Assembly (NCBI RefSeq): GCF_030283205.1
Contig: NZ_JASNWF010000004.1
Coordinates: forward strand, 480,358 to 544,357
Length of the DNA stretch: 64,000 nucleotides
Direction: 5' to 3'
Source of the DNA: Actinomadura opuntiae
Lineage (GTDB): Bacteria; Actinomycetota; Actinomycetes; Streptosporangiales; Streptosporangiaceae
In this document: one piece after another, positions 1 through 11,536 of the stretch
How the letters are laid out: each line of letters opens with the position of its first letter
How positions within the stretch are numbered: position 1 is the first letter of the stretch
Notes under the pieces: generated by a model
Told to the model about the DNA's origin: nothing
The model's input: the letters and a program-made list of their open reading frames with translations, nothing else
Database searches by the model: none
Translations under genes and position numbers: made by a program

Positions 1-332
1 GCGACCAGGAACGCCGACAGCAGCCCGATGCCGAACTGGCCGAGGAAGTCGTGCCGCGCGAACCCCAGGTCGTCTCGCTTGGACGACCGGCCGATCGTCG
101 CCAGCAGCGTGTGCACCTCGTCCGCCGTCAGCCCGACGCCGTCGTCGTGCACCCGCAGCGTCCCGCCGCCGGTCTCGACCACCACCCGGCCGCCGCCCCC
201 GCCCCGCGCGGTGATCGCGTCCACCGCGTTCTGCAGCAGCTCGCGCAGGTACACCCGCGGGCTCGCGTACAGATGACGGCTGAGCAGATCCACCACCCCG
301 CGCAGATCCACCTGGAAAGCCTGATCCGCCAC
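1..332 (-). CDS. HSP90 family ATPase (HtpG-like), partial at window edge
   Basis: Only the N-terminal ~110 residues lie in the window; the gene runs off the left edge. Translation from GTG 332 follows a gggaggga Shine-Dalgarno. The visible part is the GHKL ATPase fold of HSP90-type chaperones: helix 'YLRELLQNAVDAI' (residues 28-40) carries the catalytic Glu31 and Mg-binding Asn35, 'HDDGVGL' (62-68) is the ATP-binding DxGxG loop, and 'GQFGIGLLSAF' near the end is the lid motif. Known members are ATP-dependent cytoplasmic chaperones; actinomycetes often carry short HSP90-like proteins of uncertain client range. The C-terminal part is unseen, so full-length HtpG and a shorter HSP90-fold protein cannot be told apart. 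Confidence 0.85.
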   Translation of the reverse strand, partial: MADQAFQVDLRGVVDLLSRHLYASPRVYLRELLQNAVDAITARGGGGGRVVVETGGGTLRVHDDGVGLTADEVHTLLATIGRSSKRDDLGFARHDFLGQFGIGLLSAFLV

Positions 333-413
333 CCGTCGTCCCTCCCCGTCGCCTTCGAAACGATCACACCCTAACGACCGGCGCCGACACGTTTCGCGGG
401 ATTTACGACGCGA

Positions 414-446
414 ACGAGCCCCGGACCGCGCGGGTCCGGGGCTCGT
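414..446 (-). terminator. Hairpin terminator after mdh
   Basis: A perfect 14-bp inverted repeat (414-427 with 433-446, 5-base GC loop) lies 23 bases past the mdh stop codon on the minus strand. No clear T-run follows, as is common for terminators of high-GC actinomycetes. It probably ends the mdh transcript. Confidence 0.6.
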
Positions 447-468
447 CCGTGCGTACGGGTACGGCCGG

Positions 469-2929
<2,461 letters not shown>

Positions 2930-3068
2930 GCTGTTGCTGTCCCTTTCCTACACCTGGCCAGCAGTCCTTGTAAGGCTCAACTGGCAAGGCTAGCCGAGGC
3001 CCGGACGCGGTCTAGACCTGGGCTCCGCGCGGGACCGGCCACATCCCGCCTGAGCTGCGGAAACGTCG

Positions 3069-3497
3069 TTAGCCCGGCGAACCGTCCCGGCGCCGGGCCA
3101 GCAGCAGGCGCACCGCGCGGGCCAGCATGACCAGGGCGATCAGCACCCCGAACGCGCCGGCGCCGACGAGGCCGGTCTTGTTCATCGGCGGGATGCTGAG
3201 CGCGACGAACGCCACCATCTCGCCGAGGATGACCATCGTCCAGCAGTCGATCTGGCGGCTGCGCACCGCGAGCAGCCCGAGCTGGGACTCCGGGAGCAGC
3301 AGCCGCGCGAGCGCGCCGAACAGCAGCGCGGCGGCCATCAGGCCGGAGCCCTTGCGGAAGTAGTTGAGCGCGCACAGCGTGAGGCCGCCGCCGACGCCGC
3401 TGAGCACGATCAGGTACGGCAGCCGCGCGAGCCAGTGCGGGGCGCCGCCCCCGCCCCGCGGCGCGCGCCGCCTGCGCCGGTGCACCTGCGTGCTCAT
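3069..3497 (-). CDS. DUF3017 membrane protein
   Basis: A 142-residue protein of unknown function. The start chosen is ATG 3497 ('MSTQVHRRRRR'); an upstream in-frame extension lacks a ribosome site and is Arg/Pro-rich non-conserved sequence. A basic cytoplasmic N-terminus is followed by three hydrophobic segments (about residues 28-45, 50-65 and 80-125), consistent with a small integral membrane protein. From memory, DUF3017 proteins lie between folD and mdh in many actinomycete genomes, and the context here (folD, this gene, icd, mdh) agrees. No catalytic motif is visible. Confidence 0.75.
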   Translation of the reverse strand: MSTQVHRRRRRAPRGGGGAPHWLARLPYLIVLSGVGGGLTLCALNYFRKGSGLMAAALLFGALARLLLPESQLGLLAVRSRQIDCWTMVILGEMVAFVALSIPPMNKTGLVGAGAFGVLIALVMLARAVRLLLARRRDGSPG

Positions 3498-3766
3498 GGG
3501 TCCACGGTAATGCCGATCGGCGCGTGGCACGACATCGCCGGCGCCGGACGGCGGGCTTGGGAGCCGGGTGAGGGGGCATGGAGATCGTCTCGGCGAATCG
3601 GCGGCCGGACTTGTGCGCCGGCGACGGAAACGCACCCGGCCCGGCTGGTGGCGAAGAGCCCCGAATGCCTTGTGCCATCGGTGCTACTCGCCAGTAGGAG
3701 GGTGTGGCGGGGGTCCGGCCGGGTAACCCGGCAGACAGGGGTCGCTAACTAGCTGGGAGGACTGCC

Positions 3767-4507
3767 GTGGAGGGGCCGTTCATGCGGATCGAGGACAGCG
3801 GGCTGGTGGTGCCGCTGCGCCCCGACGTTACGACGGTCGGGAGAGGGAGAGGAGTCGACATCCGCCTCGACGACCCGAGTGTGTCCCGTTTGCACGCAGA
3901 GATCGTGCGGCGCGGCCCGTACGTCTATGTCGTCGACATGGGCCTGTCCCGCAACGGGACACGTGTCAACGGCCGGCCGATCGCCCGCCGTGTCCTGGAG
4001 GACGGTGACGTCGTGAGCTTCGGCACGGCGCGCTGCCGGATGGGGGGCATCCCCCGTGAGGAGGTCGACCCGGACGTCGAGCTGCGGCGCGCCGTGGCCC
4101 CCGAGCTCACCCGCCGCGAGGTCGACGTGCTGACCGCGCTCTGCCGTCCCGCCCTGTCCGACGAGGCGTTCGTGGCCCCGGCCACGGCGCGCGACATCGC
4201 GGGCGAACTGGTCGTGACCGAGGCCGCGGTCAAGCAGCACCTGCTGCGGCTCTACCAGAAGTTCCGCATCCCCGAGGGGGCCAACCGGCGCACCCGGCTG
4301 GCCAACGAGGTCATCGCGATGGGCCTCGTCCGGCCGCTGCCGCCGGTGCACGTCCCCCAGCAGGGCCGCCCCCCGATCGACGGGCGGCCACCGGGGATGC
4401 GGGGTCCGGCGGAGGCGCGCAGGCCCGGGGCGCCGGGTCACGCCACCGGCCATCCCACGGGCCCGGCCCGCGCCGCGCACACCGCGGCGAGCCGCCGGGC
4501 CAGCTGA
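3767..4507 (+). CDS. FHA-domain protein with C-terminal helix-turn-helix-like region
   Basis: A 246-residue protein starting at GTG 3767 behind gggagga. Residues ~5-80 form a forkhead-associated domain with the phosphothreonine-binding signature: 'VGRG' (24-27), 'SVSRLHAEI' (38-46, SxxH) and 'NGTRVNG' (63-69). Residues ~100-185 ('LTRREVDVLTALCRP', later 'TEAAVKQHLLRLYQKF') resemble the winged helix seen in FHA-coupled regulators. The last 60 residues are Pro/Gly/Arg-rich and probably disordered. Such proteins read Ser/Thr kinase signals; no kinase gene is adjacent here. DNA binding is inference from the helix pattern. Confidence 0.8.
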   Translation: MEGPFMRIEDSGLVVPLRPDVTTVGRGRGVDIRLDDPSVSRLHAEIVRRGPYVYVVDMGLSRNGTRVNGRPIARRVLEDGDVVSFGTARCRMGGIPREEVDPDVELRRAVAPELTRREVDVLTALCRPALSDEAFVAPATARDIAGELVVTEAAVKQHLLRLYQKFRIPEGANRRTRLANEVIAMGLVRPLPPVHVPQQGRPPIDGRPPGMRGPAEARRPGAPGHATGHPTGPARAAHTAASRRAS

Positions 4508-4636
4508 GAGGCCGGGCCGAACGTGCGATCGCCCTCACCGGCAGCGCAGTCGAGGGCGATCGCCGTACCGGCCGGAGCGGGGCCGCGCAGGTGACGGCGC
4601 GGTCCCGCCCGGAGGACCCCTGACAGGCGGGAGTGA

Positions 4637-4684
4637 CAGGCGAGAGGGCCGCCACCACGGGTGCGGTGGCGGCCCTCTCGCCTG
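4637..4684. terminator. Bidirectional 20-bp hairpin between convergent genes
   Basis: Perfect 20-bp arms (4637-4656 and 4665-4684) enclose an 8-base loop between the end of the FHA gene and the end of folD. The position between convergent genes and the perfect pairing fit a shared terminator. Confidence 0.65.
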
Positions 4685-4694
4685 CCCGGAGCCG

Positions 4695-5546
4695 TCAGCC
4701 GGCCTGCCGCTCGGCGGCCTCGACGACGTTCTGCAGCAGCATGGCGCGGGTCATGGGGCCGACGCCGCCGGGGTTCGGGGCGACCCAGCCGGCGACCTCG
4801 CGGACGTCGGCGGCGACGTCGCCGGCGAGCTTGCCGTCGACACGCGAGACGCCGACGTCCAGCACCGCGGCGCCGGGCTTGACCATGCCGGCGGTGATCA
4901 GGCCGGGGACCCCGGCGGCGGCGACGACGATATCGGCGGCGCGGGTGTGCGCGGCGAGGTCGCGGGTGGCGGTGTGGCAGAGCGTGACGGTGGCGTTCTC
5001 GCTGCGCCGGGTCAGCAGCAGGCCGAGCGAGCGGCCGACGGTGATGCCGCGGCCGACGACGGTGACCTCGGCGCCCTTGATCGCCACGTCGAAGCGGCGC
5101 AGGAGCTCGATGATGCCCTTCGGGGTGCAGGGCAGGGGGCCGGGCTGCATCAGGACGAGCCGTCCGAGGTTGGTCGGGTGCAGGCCGTCGGCGTCCTTGG
5201 CGGGGTCGATCAGCTCCAGCACGCGCTGCTCGTCCAGGCCCTTCGGCAGCGGCAGCTGGACGATGTAGCCGGTGCAGGCGGGGTCGGCGTTGAGCTCGGC
5301 GACGGCCTGCTCCACGTCCCCCTGGGTGGCGGTCGCGGGGAGGTCGCGGCGGATGCTCTCGATGCCGACCTCGGCGCAGTCGCGGTGCTTCATGTTGACG
5401 TAGGAGTGGCTGCCGGGGTCGTCGCCCACCAGCACCGTCCCGAGGCCCACGGACACGCCGCGGTCGCGCAGCGCCTCGACGCGCCCCTTGAGGTCGGAGC
5501 GGATCTCGGCCGCCGTGGCCTTGCCGTCCAGGATCTGTGCGGTCAT
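4695..5546 (-). CDS. folD: Bifunctional methylenetetrahydrofolate dehydrogenase/cyclohydrolase
   Basis: A 283-residue FolD that converts 5,10-methylene-THF to 10-formyl-THF via methenyl-THF, supplying formyl groups to PurN and PurH encoded downstream on the same strand. The catalytic segment '[10 protein letters not shown]' (48-57) contains Tyr49 and Lys53. '[11 protein letters not shown]' is the folate-side motif, '[13 protein letters not shown]' is the NADP loop, and 'PGGVGPMT' near the C-terminus is the family signature. ATG 5546 follows gcggaggcatgc; a longer in-frame reading would run back through the upstream riboswitch and is rejected. Expression is likely induced by ZMP/ZTP through that riboswitch. 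Confidence 0.97.
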   Translation of the reverse strand: MTAQILDGKATAAEIRSDLKGRVEALRDRGVSVGLGTVLVGDDPGSHSYVNMKHRDCAEVGIESIRRDLPATATQGDVEQAVAELNADPACTGYIVQLPLPKGLDEQRVLELIDPAKDADGLHPTNLGRLVLMQPGPLPCTPKGIIELLRRFDVAIKGAEVTVVGRGITVGRSLGLLLTRRSENATVTLCHTATRDLAAHTRAADIVVAAAGVPGLITAGMVKPGAAVLDVGVSRVDGKLAGDVAADVREVAGWVAPNPGGVGPMTRAMLLQNVVEAAERQAG

Positions 5547-5589
5547 GCATGCCTCCGCGGTGTGTCGCCAGGGACCGAGCCCTGCTCGA

Positions 5590-5675
5590 GGTCCCGTCCA
5601 CCCAGGCGCGCGGTGTCCGGACTGTCGTTCGCTCCCCGGTGGTGATCCACCTTGACCGCGCCAGTCGCGTCGAAA
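5590..5675 (-). promoter_or_regulatory. ZTP (ZMP) riboswitch, pfl motif, upstream of folD
   Basis: Read on the minus strand, the leader contains the conserved blocks of the pfl/ZTP aptamer in order: GCGACTGGCG (around 5660-5670), GTGGATCACCACCGGGGAGC (around 5630-5650) and, after a variable stem, CGCGCCTGGG (around 5601-5610). These are the hallmark bases of the class that senses ZMP/ZTP and activates folD and purine genes during folate shortage. A downstream hairpin (GGGACC with GGTCCC, about 5571-5595) then precedes the folD ribosome site and may be the expression platform. The assignment is by eye; a covariance-model match would be decisive. Confidence 0.85.
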
Positions 5676-5759
5676 CCCCATGGTAGCCGCCCGCGCGGCG
5701 CCGAGTGGCTCGCGGAAACCGCCGCCAAGTGGCCCTGCCGGACGCCCGGCGCCCCCTCC

Positions 5760-5765
5760 TAGCGT
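5760..5765 (+). promoter_or_regulatory. -10 box for a leaderless transcript
   Basis: TAGCGT sits 7 bases before ATG 5773 and the start codon has no Shine-Dalgarno sequence. This is the usual geometry of leaderless actinobacterial mRNAs. Confidence 0.5.
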
Positions 5766-5772
5766 GGACGCC

Positions 5773-6366
5773 ATGAGCGACGAATGGTTTGCCCTGCCCG
5801 TCCTGACCGGACGTTATGTGCGGCTTGAGCCCCTCTCCCTGGACCACGTCGACGGCCTGTTCGAGGCGTCGAAGGACCCGTCGGTGTGGACGTGGCTGAG
5901 CGAGCGGCAGCCGGCGAACGCCGACGCCGTCCACACCATGGTCAGCAAGGCCCTGATCGCGCGGGACAAGGGCGTGCGGCTGCCGTGGGCGCAGATCGAC
6001 GCGGCGACCGGGGAGGTCGCCGGGACGACGTCGTACTACGAGATCTCCCCGCAGAACCGGGGCCTGTGCATCGGGCACACGTGGCTGGGCACGCGCTGGC
6101 AGCGGACGGGTTTCAACACCGAGTCGAAACTGCTGCTCCTGCAGCGGGCCTTCGACGATCTCGGCGCGATCCGTGTGGGATGGCACACGCACGCCCGCAA
6201 CGAGCGGTCACGGGCGGCGATCCAACGGCTCGGCGCGTCGTTCGAGGGCATCCACCGCAAGCACCGGATCCGCGAGGACGGGTCGGTCCGCGACACCGCC
6301 GTCTTCGCGATGACCGACGACGACTGGCCCGCGGCGGCGGAGGCGCTGCGCGCGAGGCTGCGCTAG
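5773..6366 (+). CDS. GNAT family N-acetyltransferase (RimJ/RimL-like)
   Basis: A 197-residue acetyltransferase of the RimJ/RimL-like GNAT branch, expected to move an acetyl group from acetyl-CoA to an N-terminus or small amine. The opening '[19 protein letters not shown]' (residues 10-28) is characteristic of this branch; '[19 protein letters not shown]' (about 99-117) covers the acetyl-CoA pyrophosphate loop, and '[16 protein letters not shown]' (about 140-155) is the conserved motif B. The start is ATG 5773, apparently leaderless. It is divergent from folD with the riboswitch between them. Substrate unknown. Confidence 0.88.
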   Translation: MSDEWFALPVLTGRYVRLEPLSLDHVDGLFEASKDPSVWTWLSERQPANADAVHTMVSKALIARDKGVRLPWAQIDAATGEVAGTTSYYEISPQNRGLCIGHTWLGTRWQRTGFNTESKLLLLQRAFDDLGAIRVGWHTHARNERSRAAIQRLGASFEGIHRKHRIREDGSVRDTAVFAMTDDDWPAAAEALRARLR

Positions 6367-6376
6367 CGGACGGCCG

Positions 6377-6553
6377 CTAGTCGTCGGCGCGTTCGCGGCC
6401 GGCGAGGAGGCGGTCGGTGCCGTGCCAGCCGAGCTGCCCGGCCAGCAGCGCGGCGAGCACCGCCGCGACCAGGCCGACCAGCTGCCGCGACTCCATCACC
6501 AGCGAGTTCGCCTGGCCGACATGGGCGACCAGGAAGGTCGTCAGCGAGTCCAT
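6377..6553 (-). CDS. Small single-span membrane protein, 58 aa
   Basis: A short ORF (58 residues) with a good ribosome site, ggagg 7 bases before ATG 6553. One hydrophobic stretch, 'LVGLVAAVLAALLAGQLGW' (residues 25-43), should span the membrane and is followed by a charged tail ending in Asp-Asp. Codon third positions are G/C-biased like the neighbours. It lies between the GNAT gene (convergent) and purH. I do not recognise a family; the coding call rests on the ribosome site, codon bias and sensible topology. Confidence 0.6.
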   Translation of the reverse strand: MDSLTTFLVAHVGQANSLVMESRQLVGLVAAVLAALLAGQLGWHGTDRLLAGRERADD

Positions 6554-6642
6554 TCGCGCTCCTCCACGGACGATCGCGCCGAGGTCAAGAAAACGTCATG
6601 GGGCGCGGCCAGCCAGAGGCTACCTCCCGCGAGGGGATGCAA

Positions 6643-6686
6643 AATCCGGGCCCGGCGGACGGGAAACGTCGCGCCGGGCCCGGATT
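6643..6686 (-). terminator. Hairpin terminator after purH
   Basis: Perfect 15-bp arms (6643-6657 and 6672-6686) lie 9 bases past the purH stop codon. On the minus strand a T-containing stretch follows the stem. It is the likely end of the purN-purH transcript. Confidence 0.65.
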
Positions 6687-6694
6687 CCTGCCGA

Positions 6695-8260
6695 TCAGTG
6701 GAAGAAGTGCCTGGTGCCGGTGAAGTACATCGTGACGCCGGCCTTGGTCGCGGTCTCGATGGCCAGCTCGTCGCGGATCGAGCCGCCAGGCTGGACGACG
6801 GCCTTCACGCCCGCCTCGATCAGCACTTGCAGACCGTCGGGGAACGGGAAGAACGCGTCGGACGCGGCGACCGAGCCGCGCGCCCGCTCCTCGCCCGCCC
6901 GCGCCACCGCCAGGCGCGCGGAGTCGACCCGGTTGACCTGGCCCATGCCGATGCCGACGGTGGCGCCGCCGGAGGCCAGCAGGATCGCGTTGGACTTGAC
7001 GGCGCGCACGGCCCGCCACGCGAACGCCAGGTCGCGCAGGGTGTCCTCGTCGGCGGCGTCGCCGCACTTGAGCTCCCAGCCGGACGGGTCGTCGCCGGGC
7101 GCGTCGATGCCGTCGACGGTCTGCACGAGCAGCCCGCCGTCGATCCGCCGGGACTCGGTGGCGCCGCCGGGGGCGTCCGGGCAGATCAGCAGCCGGGTGT
7201 TCTTGAACCGGTCCTTCAGCACGGCGACGGCCTCGTCGTCGAAGGACGGCGCGGCGACGACCTCGGCGAAGCTGCCGGTGACCAGCCGGGCCATCGCGGC
7301 GGTGACCGGCCGGTTCACCGCGATGACGCCGCCGTAGGCGGACGTCGGGTCGCATTCGAGGGCCTTGCGGTAGGCCTCGGCGGCGTCGGCGCCGACCGCG
7401 ATGCCGCACGGGTTCGCGTGCTTGATGATCGCGACGCAGGGGTCGGTGAAGTCGTGGGCGGCGCGGCGGGCGGCGTCGGTGTCCACGTAGTTGTTGTAGG
7501 ACATCTCCTTGCCGTAGATCTGCTCGGCGCCCGCGAGGCCCGTCTCGCCCGGCACCCGGTACAGGGCGGCGCGCTGGTGCGGGTTCTCGCCGTACCGCAG
7601 GGTGTTCGACCGCTGCCACGTCGCGCCGATGAAGTCGGGCCACTGGGTCTCGGCGGCCTGCTCGTCGGGCGCGTACTCGCTGGCGAACCAGGACGCCACG
7701 GCCACGTCGTAGGACGCGGTGTGCGCGTAGGCGAGGGCGGCGAGGCGGCGGCGCTGCTCGATCGTGAACCCGCCGGCCTTCACCGCGTCCAGGACGTCCC
7801 CGTACGCGGACGGGTCGACGACCACGGCGACGGACGCGTGGTTCTTCGCGGCGGCGCGGACCATCGTCGGGCCGCCGATGTCGATCTGCTCGACGCACTC
7901 GTCGGGCCCGGCGCCGGACGCGACCGTCGCGGCGAACGGGTACAGGTTCACCACGGCCAGGTCGAACGGCTCGACGTGCAGGTCGTCGAGCTGCTGGAGG
8001 TGGTCCTCCTTGCGCCGGTCGGCGAGCAGGCCCGCGTGCACCTTCGGGTGCAGGGTCTTGACCCGGCCGTCCAGGCACTCGGGGAACCCGGTGAGCTTCT
8101 CCACCTTCATCACCGGCACGCCGGCGGCGGAGATCCGGCCCGCCGTCGACCCGGTGGAGACGATCTCCACCCCGGCCTCGTGCAGGCCCCGGGCCAGCTC
8201 CTCCAGCCCGGTCTTGTCGTACACGCTGATCAGTGCGCGCTTGATCGCCACCCGACTCAC
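6695..8260 (-). CDS. purH: Bifunctional AICAR formyltransferase/IMP cyclohydrolase
   Basis: A 521-residue PurH catalysing the last two steps of IMP synthesis: formylation of AICAR with 10-formyl-THF, then ring closure. The N-terminal MGS-like cyclohydrolase domain (about 1-190) starts '[16 protein letters not shown]' and includes '[15 protein letters not shown]'; the C-terminal AICARFT domain includes '[14 protein letters not shown]' and the active-site region 'IIKHANPCG'. GTG 8260 overlaps the purN stop codon by 4 bases (GTGA), so translation is probably coupled. AICAR (ZMP), its substrate, is the ligand sensed by the riboswitch on folD, which supplies the formyl donor. Confidence 0.97.
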   Translation of the reverse strand: MSRVAIKRALISVYDKTGLEELARGLHEAGVEIVSTGSTAGRISAAGVPVMKVEKLTGFPECLDGRVKTLHPKVHAGLLADRRKEDHLQQLDDLHVEPFDLAVVNLYPFAATVASGAGPDECVEQIDIGGPTMVRAAAKNHASVAVVVDPSAYGDVLDAVKAGGFTIEQRRRLAALAYAHTASYDVAVASWFASEYAPDEQAAETQWPDFIGATWQRSNTLRYGENPHQRAALYRVPGETGLAGAEQIYGKEMSYNNYVDTDAARRAAHDFTDPCVAIIKHANPCGIAVGADAAEAYRKALECDPTSAYGGVIAVNRPVTAAMARLVTGSFAEVVAAPSFDDEAVAVLKDRFKNTRLLICPDAPGGATESRRIDGGLLVQTVDGIDAPGDDPSGWELKCGDAADEDTLRDLAFAWRAVRAVKSNAILLASGGATVGIGMGQVNRVDSARLAVARAGEERARGSVAASDAFFPFPDGLQVLIEAGVKAVVQPGGSIRDELAIETATKAGVTMYFTGTRHFFH

Positions 8261-8961
8261 CGGCCGAGCTCCCCTCGTTCCGTCTGACCTGGACTGCCGG
8301 ACGTTCCGCCGTCCGGCGCGGCGCCGCCGGACGTGCCGTCGCCGCAGGTTCTGCACTTCATCGAGACCCGCCGCCCCCGCGTGGTCCAGCCGTCGCGGGC
8401 CAGCCGTCCGACGACGTCGACCAGGAGCCGGCGCTCCACCTGCTTGATGCGCTCGTGCAGGGAGTCCTCGTCGTCATGCCAGCCCACGGGGACGGTCTCC
8501 TGGGCGATGACGGGTCCGGTGTCCACGCCTTCGTCGACGAAGTGAACCGTACAGCCCGTGACCTTGACCCCGTACGCCAGGGCGTCCCGTACCGCGTGCG
8601 CGCCGGGGAACGAGGGCAGCAGCGCGGGGTGGGTGTTGACGATGCGGCCGCCGAACCGGGCCAGCACCTCCGGGCCGAGGATCTTCATGAACCCGGCGGA
8701 CACCACCAGGTCGGGCTCGTGCTCGGCGATCGCGGCGGCGAGCGCCCCGTCCCACGCGGCGCGGGACGGGAAGTCGGGGATGCGGAGGGTGAAGGTGGGC
8801 AGCCCCGCGCGCTCGGCGCGCTCGGTGCCGCCGATCCCGTCGCGGTCGGCGCCCACGGCCACCACTTTCGCCCCGTAGGCTGGATCTGCGCAGGCGTCGA
8901 GCAGCGCTTGTAGGTTGGTCCCCGCGCCGGAGACGAGGACGACGAGCCGGGCGGACACCAT
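8257..8961 (-). CDS. purN: Phosphoribosylglycinamide formyltransferase (GAR transformylase)
   Basis: A 234-residue PurN that formylates GAR with 10-formyl-THF. The N-terminal loop '[16 protein letters not shown]' (residues 8-23) binds the GAR phosphate; '[20 protein letters not shown]' carries the catalytic Asn-His pair and '[10 protein letters not shown]' the catalytic Asp. ATG 8961 has gggag just upstream. The last ~35 residues extend past the usual fold end, with a CxxC ('MKCRTCGDG') and a Gly/Ser-rich tail overlapping the purH start. That tail may simply be a variable C-terminus. Confidence 0.95.
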   Translation of the reverse strand: MVSARLVVLVSGAGTNLQALLDACADPAYGAKVVAVGADRDGIGGTERAERAGLPTFTLRIPDFPSRAAWDGALAAAIAEHEPDLVVSAGFMKILGPEVLARFGGRIVNTHPALLPSFPGAHAVRDALAYGVKVTGCTVHFVDEGVDTGPVIAQETVPVGWHDDEDSLHERIKQVERRLLVDVVGRLARDGWTTRGRRVSMKCRTCGDGTSGGAAPDGGTSGSPGQTERGELGR

Positions 8962-9067
8962 GACTCCCTTGTGGACGGTGGGGTGGACGGTGGGGTTGTC
9001 GGCATTCGGCACGAAGCCTATCGGCCCTGTTCGGCGCGGTTGAATCCACGGTTGGGAGGAAGCGGAC

Positions 9068-9556
9068 GTGAGCGAGCAGCCGGGACGCCCGGCGCATCCC
9101 GTCGAGCAGGGGCGGGATCCGGCGGGGCCGCCCCCGGGCACTCCCCTGGGCCCTCCGCCGGGGCCGCCACCGGTCGAGCGGACCGGGTGGCGGGCCCTGT
9201 GGCTCGGCATCGTCGCCCTGCTGACCTCGGTGTTCTTCTACCCGCTGGGGCTGGTGCTGGGCGTCGCCGCGCTGGTCATCGGGATCAGGGCGCGGCGCCG
9301 GGCGCGGGCGGCGCGCGGCGCGGCCCCGGGCGCGGTGCCGGGCATCGTGCTCGGCTCGGTCGGGCTGGTGTTCTCCGCGCTGTCGGTCGCGCTCACGGTG
9401 TTCCTGTGGCCGGAGCTGAGCGGGTACCAGGAGTGCCTGGGGGCCGCCAACACCGGCACCGACAAGACGGCCTGCAAGCACGAGTACTACCCGAAGATCG
9501 AGAAGAAGCTCGACCTTCCCGCGGGCAGCATGGACAAGTACGGCGACCTGCTCTGA
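9068..9556 (+). CDS. Small DUF4190-like membrane protein
   Basis: 162 residues from GTG 9068 behind gggagga. The N-terminal ~40 residues are Pro/Gly-rich and probably disordered in the cytoplasm. Two hydrophobic helices follow (about 43-70 and 90-115) around the basic loop 'RARRRARAARG', a DUF4190-type layout. The C-terminal ~45 residues ('ECLGAANTGTDKTACKHEY') carry two cysteines likely to be outside the membrane and are hydrophilic. Function unknown. It is divergent from purN and convergent with the large DUF6350 gene. Confidence 0.65.
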   Translation: MSEQPGRPAHPVEQGRDPAGPPPGTPLGPPPGPPPVERTGWRALWLGIVALLTSVFFYPLGLVLGVAALVIGIRARRRARAARGAAPGAVPGIVLGSVGLVFSALSVALTVFLWPELSGYQECLGAANTGTDKTACKHEYYPKIEKKLDLPAGSMDKYGDLL

Positions 9557-9586
9557 CGCACTCGCCGCACTGACCTGCTCGCGGGC

Positions 9587-11422
9587 CTACTCGCGGGGCT
9601 CGTCGCGCAGCACGTAGATGGCGCCGCCGCGGTTCTCGGTGCGCTCGGGGTCCTCGCGCGGCGGCGGCACGGGATCGGGCTCGGGGTCCTCGAGGATGTG
9701 GCCTTCGAGGACGACCTTGCCGTCCCGCTCGTCCAGCTCGTTCGGCTCGTTGGGCTCGGCCGGCCGGGGTTCCGCCGGCTCGGGGTCCGCGGGCTCGGGC
9801 TCGACGGGCTCGGGCGCCGGCTCGTCGGCGATCAGCTCCGGCAGCGGGTCGGCGGCCCGGCCGCGAGCGCGCGGCCTTCGCGGCGCCAGCACCGGCTCGG
9901 CCTCCTCGAACTCCAGCGGGTCGGGCACGTAGGGCGACGGGCGCGAGACCGGCGGCTCCTCGACCGCGACCGGCGGCTCGTCCGGGACGGGCGCCGGCTG
10001 CGGGACCGCAGCCTCCGGCAACCGGGCCGCGGGCCGCCGCGCCTTGCGCTTCTTTCGCTTCTTCGGACGCGGCGGCGCCTCCTCGCCCTCCGGCCGCCGC
10101 ATGATCCGCCAGTTCGCCGCCCACGCCGCGATCGCCGCGGAGATCCCCACCTCCAGCGCCGCCAGCAGCCCGACCTGCCACGCCGACGGGCCGACCGTCG
10201 CCATCCGCCCGCCGCCCAGCGGGCCGCCCGACAGCGCCGCCAGCAGCGCCACGACGGCGCCGGTCAGCGCCCCGGACACGAACCCCCACAGCGGCGCCGC
10301 CTCCGAGGTGGCGCTCGGCATCGTCCGGATCGTCAGGACGCCGCCGACCGCGCCCGCCGCGAACGGCGCCGCCAGCGCCAGCAGCGACACGGCGGGCGCC
10401 GGGCCGGCCTCGGGCAGCGCCGCCAGCGGCGGGAACGCCGGGACCGAGTCCAGGAACACCCCGGTCGGCGACACGCTCGTCCCGGCGCCGACCGCGAACC
10501 CCGGCCCGACCGCGTACGCGACGCCCCAGATCACCGCGTTCGGCAGGAACGCCAGCTCGACCATCAGCAGCAGGACGCCGCCGACGATGCCGGGCGCGAG
10601 CAGGTCGTACAGTCGGTCGGACTCGGACATGTGCATGGCCAGCGACCCGCCGACCAGCACCGCGCCCGCCGCCAGCAGCACCGCCACCGACCCGGCGACC
10701 CCGATCACCAGCGACCTCGGGCGGTCCGGCAGCAGCCGCAGCAGCGCGCCGAGCCCGGACCGGACCCGCCGCCCGCGCGCCTCCGCCGCCACCTGCGCCG
10801 CCACCACGGCCCGCGCGGCGCCCAGCCCGCCCGCGATGACCGCGACGAGGAGGCAGCCGACGAACGCCTGCCAGGCCGACGGATGCACCTCCGGCGCGGA
10901 CGCGGCCAGCGCCAGCAGCACGGCCAGCAGCGCGTACGGGACGGCCAGCGCCGCCGCCACGTGCACCACCGCGATCCGGGGCCGTGCCGGCAGCCCGACG
11001 CCGCGGATCATCCACGCGCCGCCCCGGTACAGCAGCGCCCCGGGCAGCACCAGCAGGCCCAGCGGCAGCAGCCCGACCCGCCCGTGCCCGTAGGAGAACC
11101 CCGCGTGGTGGGAGACGAGCCAGAAGTTCACGGCCGTCCGGAACACCCCGGACAGCCCGTGCCCGAGCGCGGTCCTGGGCGCCGCGACCCAGCCGAGCAG
11201 CGTCACGGTCGTCAGCACCGTGAGCCCGATCCCCACGCACCACAGCGACGCGACCAGGCCCGTCACGTACAGCGGCCGCCCGTTGCCCGGCGCGGGCGCG
11301 GGCCGCGGCTTCGCGGGCCCGCGCCGGGCCGCCTCGCGCGGCCCGCGCGGCGTCCCGGCGGCGCCCCTGGCCGCCTGCGTGGTCACGCGCTGTCCCCGGC
11401 TCACGTCGCTCACGCGCACCAT
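9587..11422 (-). CDS. Polytopic membrane protein, DUF6350 (PerM-like)
   Basis: A 611-residue integral membrane protein with about nine to eleven hydrophobic segments between residues ~50 and ~440, e.g. 'VGIGLTVLTTVTLLGWV' and 'AGAVGGVLTIRTMPS'. The basic N-terminus is followed by a long acidic Pro/Glu-rich cytoplasmic C-terminus (about 450-611). Gene order purN, this gene, sucD matches that of the DUF6350 family, whose M. tuberculosis member PerM is linked to cell division and persistence under low Mg. Start GTG/ATG alternatives near 11422 cannot be separated. A role in division is by homology only. Confidence 0.8.
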   Translation of the reverse strand: MVRVSDVSRGQRVTTQAARGAAGTPRGPREAARRGPAKPRPAPAPGNGRPLYVTGLVASLWCVGIGLTVLTTVTLLGWVAAPRTALGHGLSGVFRTAVNFWLVSHHAGFSYGHGRVGLLPLGLLVLPGALLYRGGAWMIRGVGLPARPRIAVVHVAAALAVPYALLAVLLALAASAPEVHPSAWQAFVGCLLVAVIAGGLGAARAVVAAQVAAEARGRRVRSGLGALLRLLPDRPRSLVIGVAGSVAVLLAAGAVLVGGSLAMHMSESDRLYDLLAPGIVGGVLLLMVELAFLPNAVIWGVAYAVGPGFAVGAGTSVSPTGVFLDSVPAFPPLAALPEAGPAPAVSLLALAAPFAAGAVGGVLTIRTMPSATSEAAPLWGFVSGALTGAVVALLAALSGGPLGGGRMATVGPSAWQVGLLAALEVGISAAIAAWAANWRIMRRPEGEEAPPRPKKRKKRKARRPAARLPEAAVPQPAPVPDEPPVAVEEPPVSRPSPYVPDPLEFEEAEPVLAPRRPRARGRAADPLPELIADEPAPEPVEPEPADPEPAEPRPAEPNEPNELDERDGKVVLEGHILEDPEPDPVPPPREDPERTENRGGAIYVLRDEPRE

Positions 11423-11500
11423 GCTGGCACCACGCGCGCCGCGCGTTCCGCGTGTCGCCCGGCGTGTCGCCTTTGTCGGTCCGATGCCCGGCCCGCCCGC

Positions 11501-11536
11501 ACGACGAAAGACGCCCGGACGACGAAAGACGCCCGG
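11501..11536. repeat. 18-bp perfect tandem duplication of a terminator arm
   Basis: Two identical 18-base units (11501-11518 and 11519-11536) sit end to end. The core CGAAAGACGCCCG of each unit can pair with 11553-11565, so the duplication gives the sucD terminator two alternative outer arms. Confidence 0.8.

Noticed and set aside
4438..6192. 584-codon minus-strand frame over folD and the GNAT gene
   Set aside because: Shifted shadow; folD is read in another frame with intact motifs, and the GNAT gene is on the plus strand.
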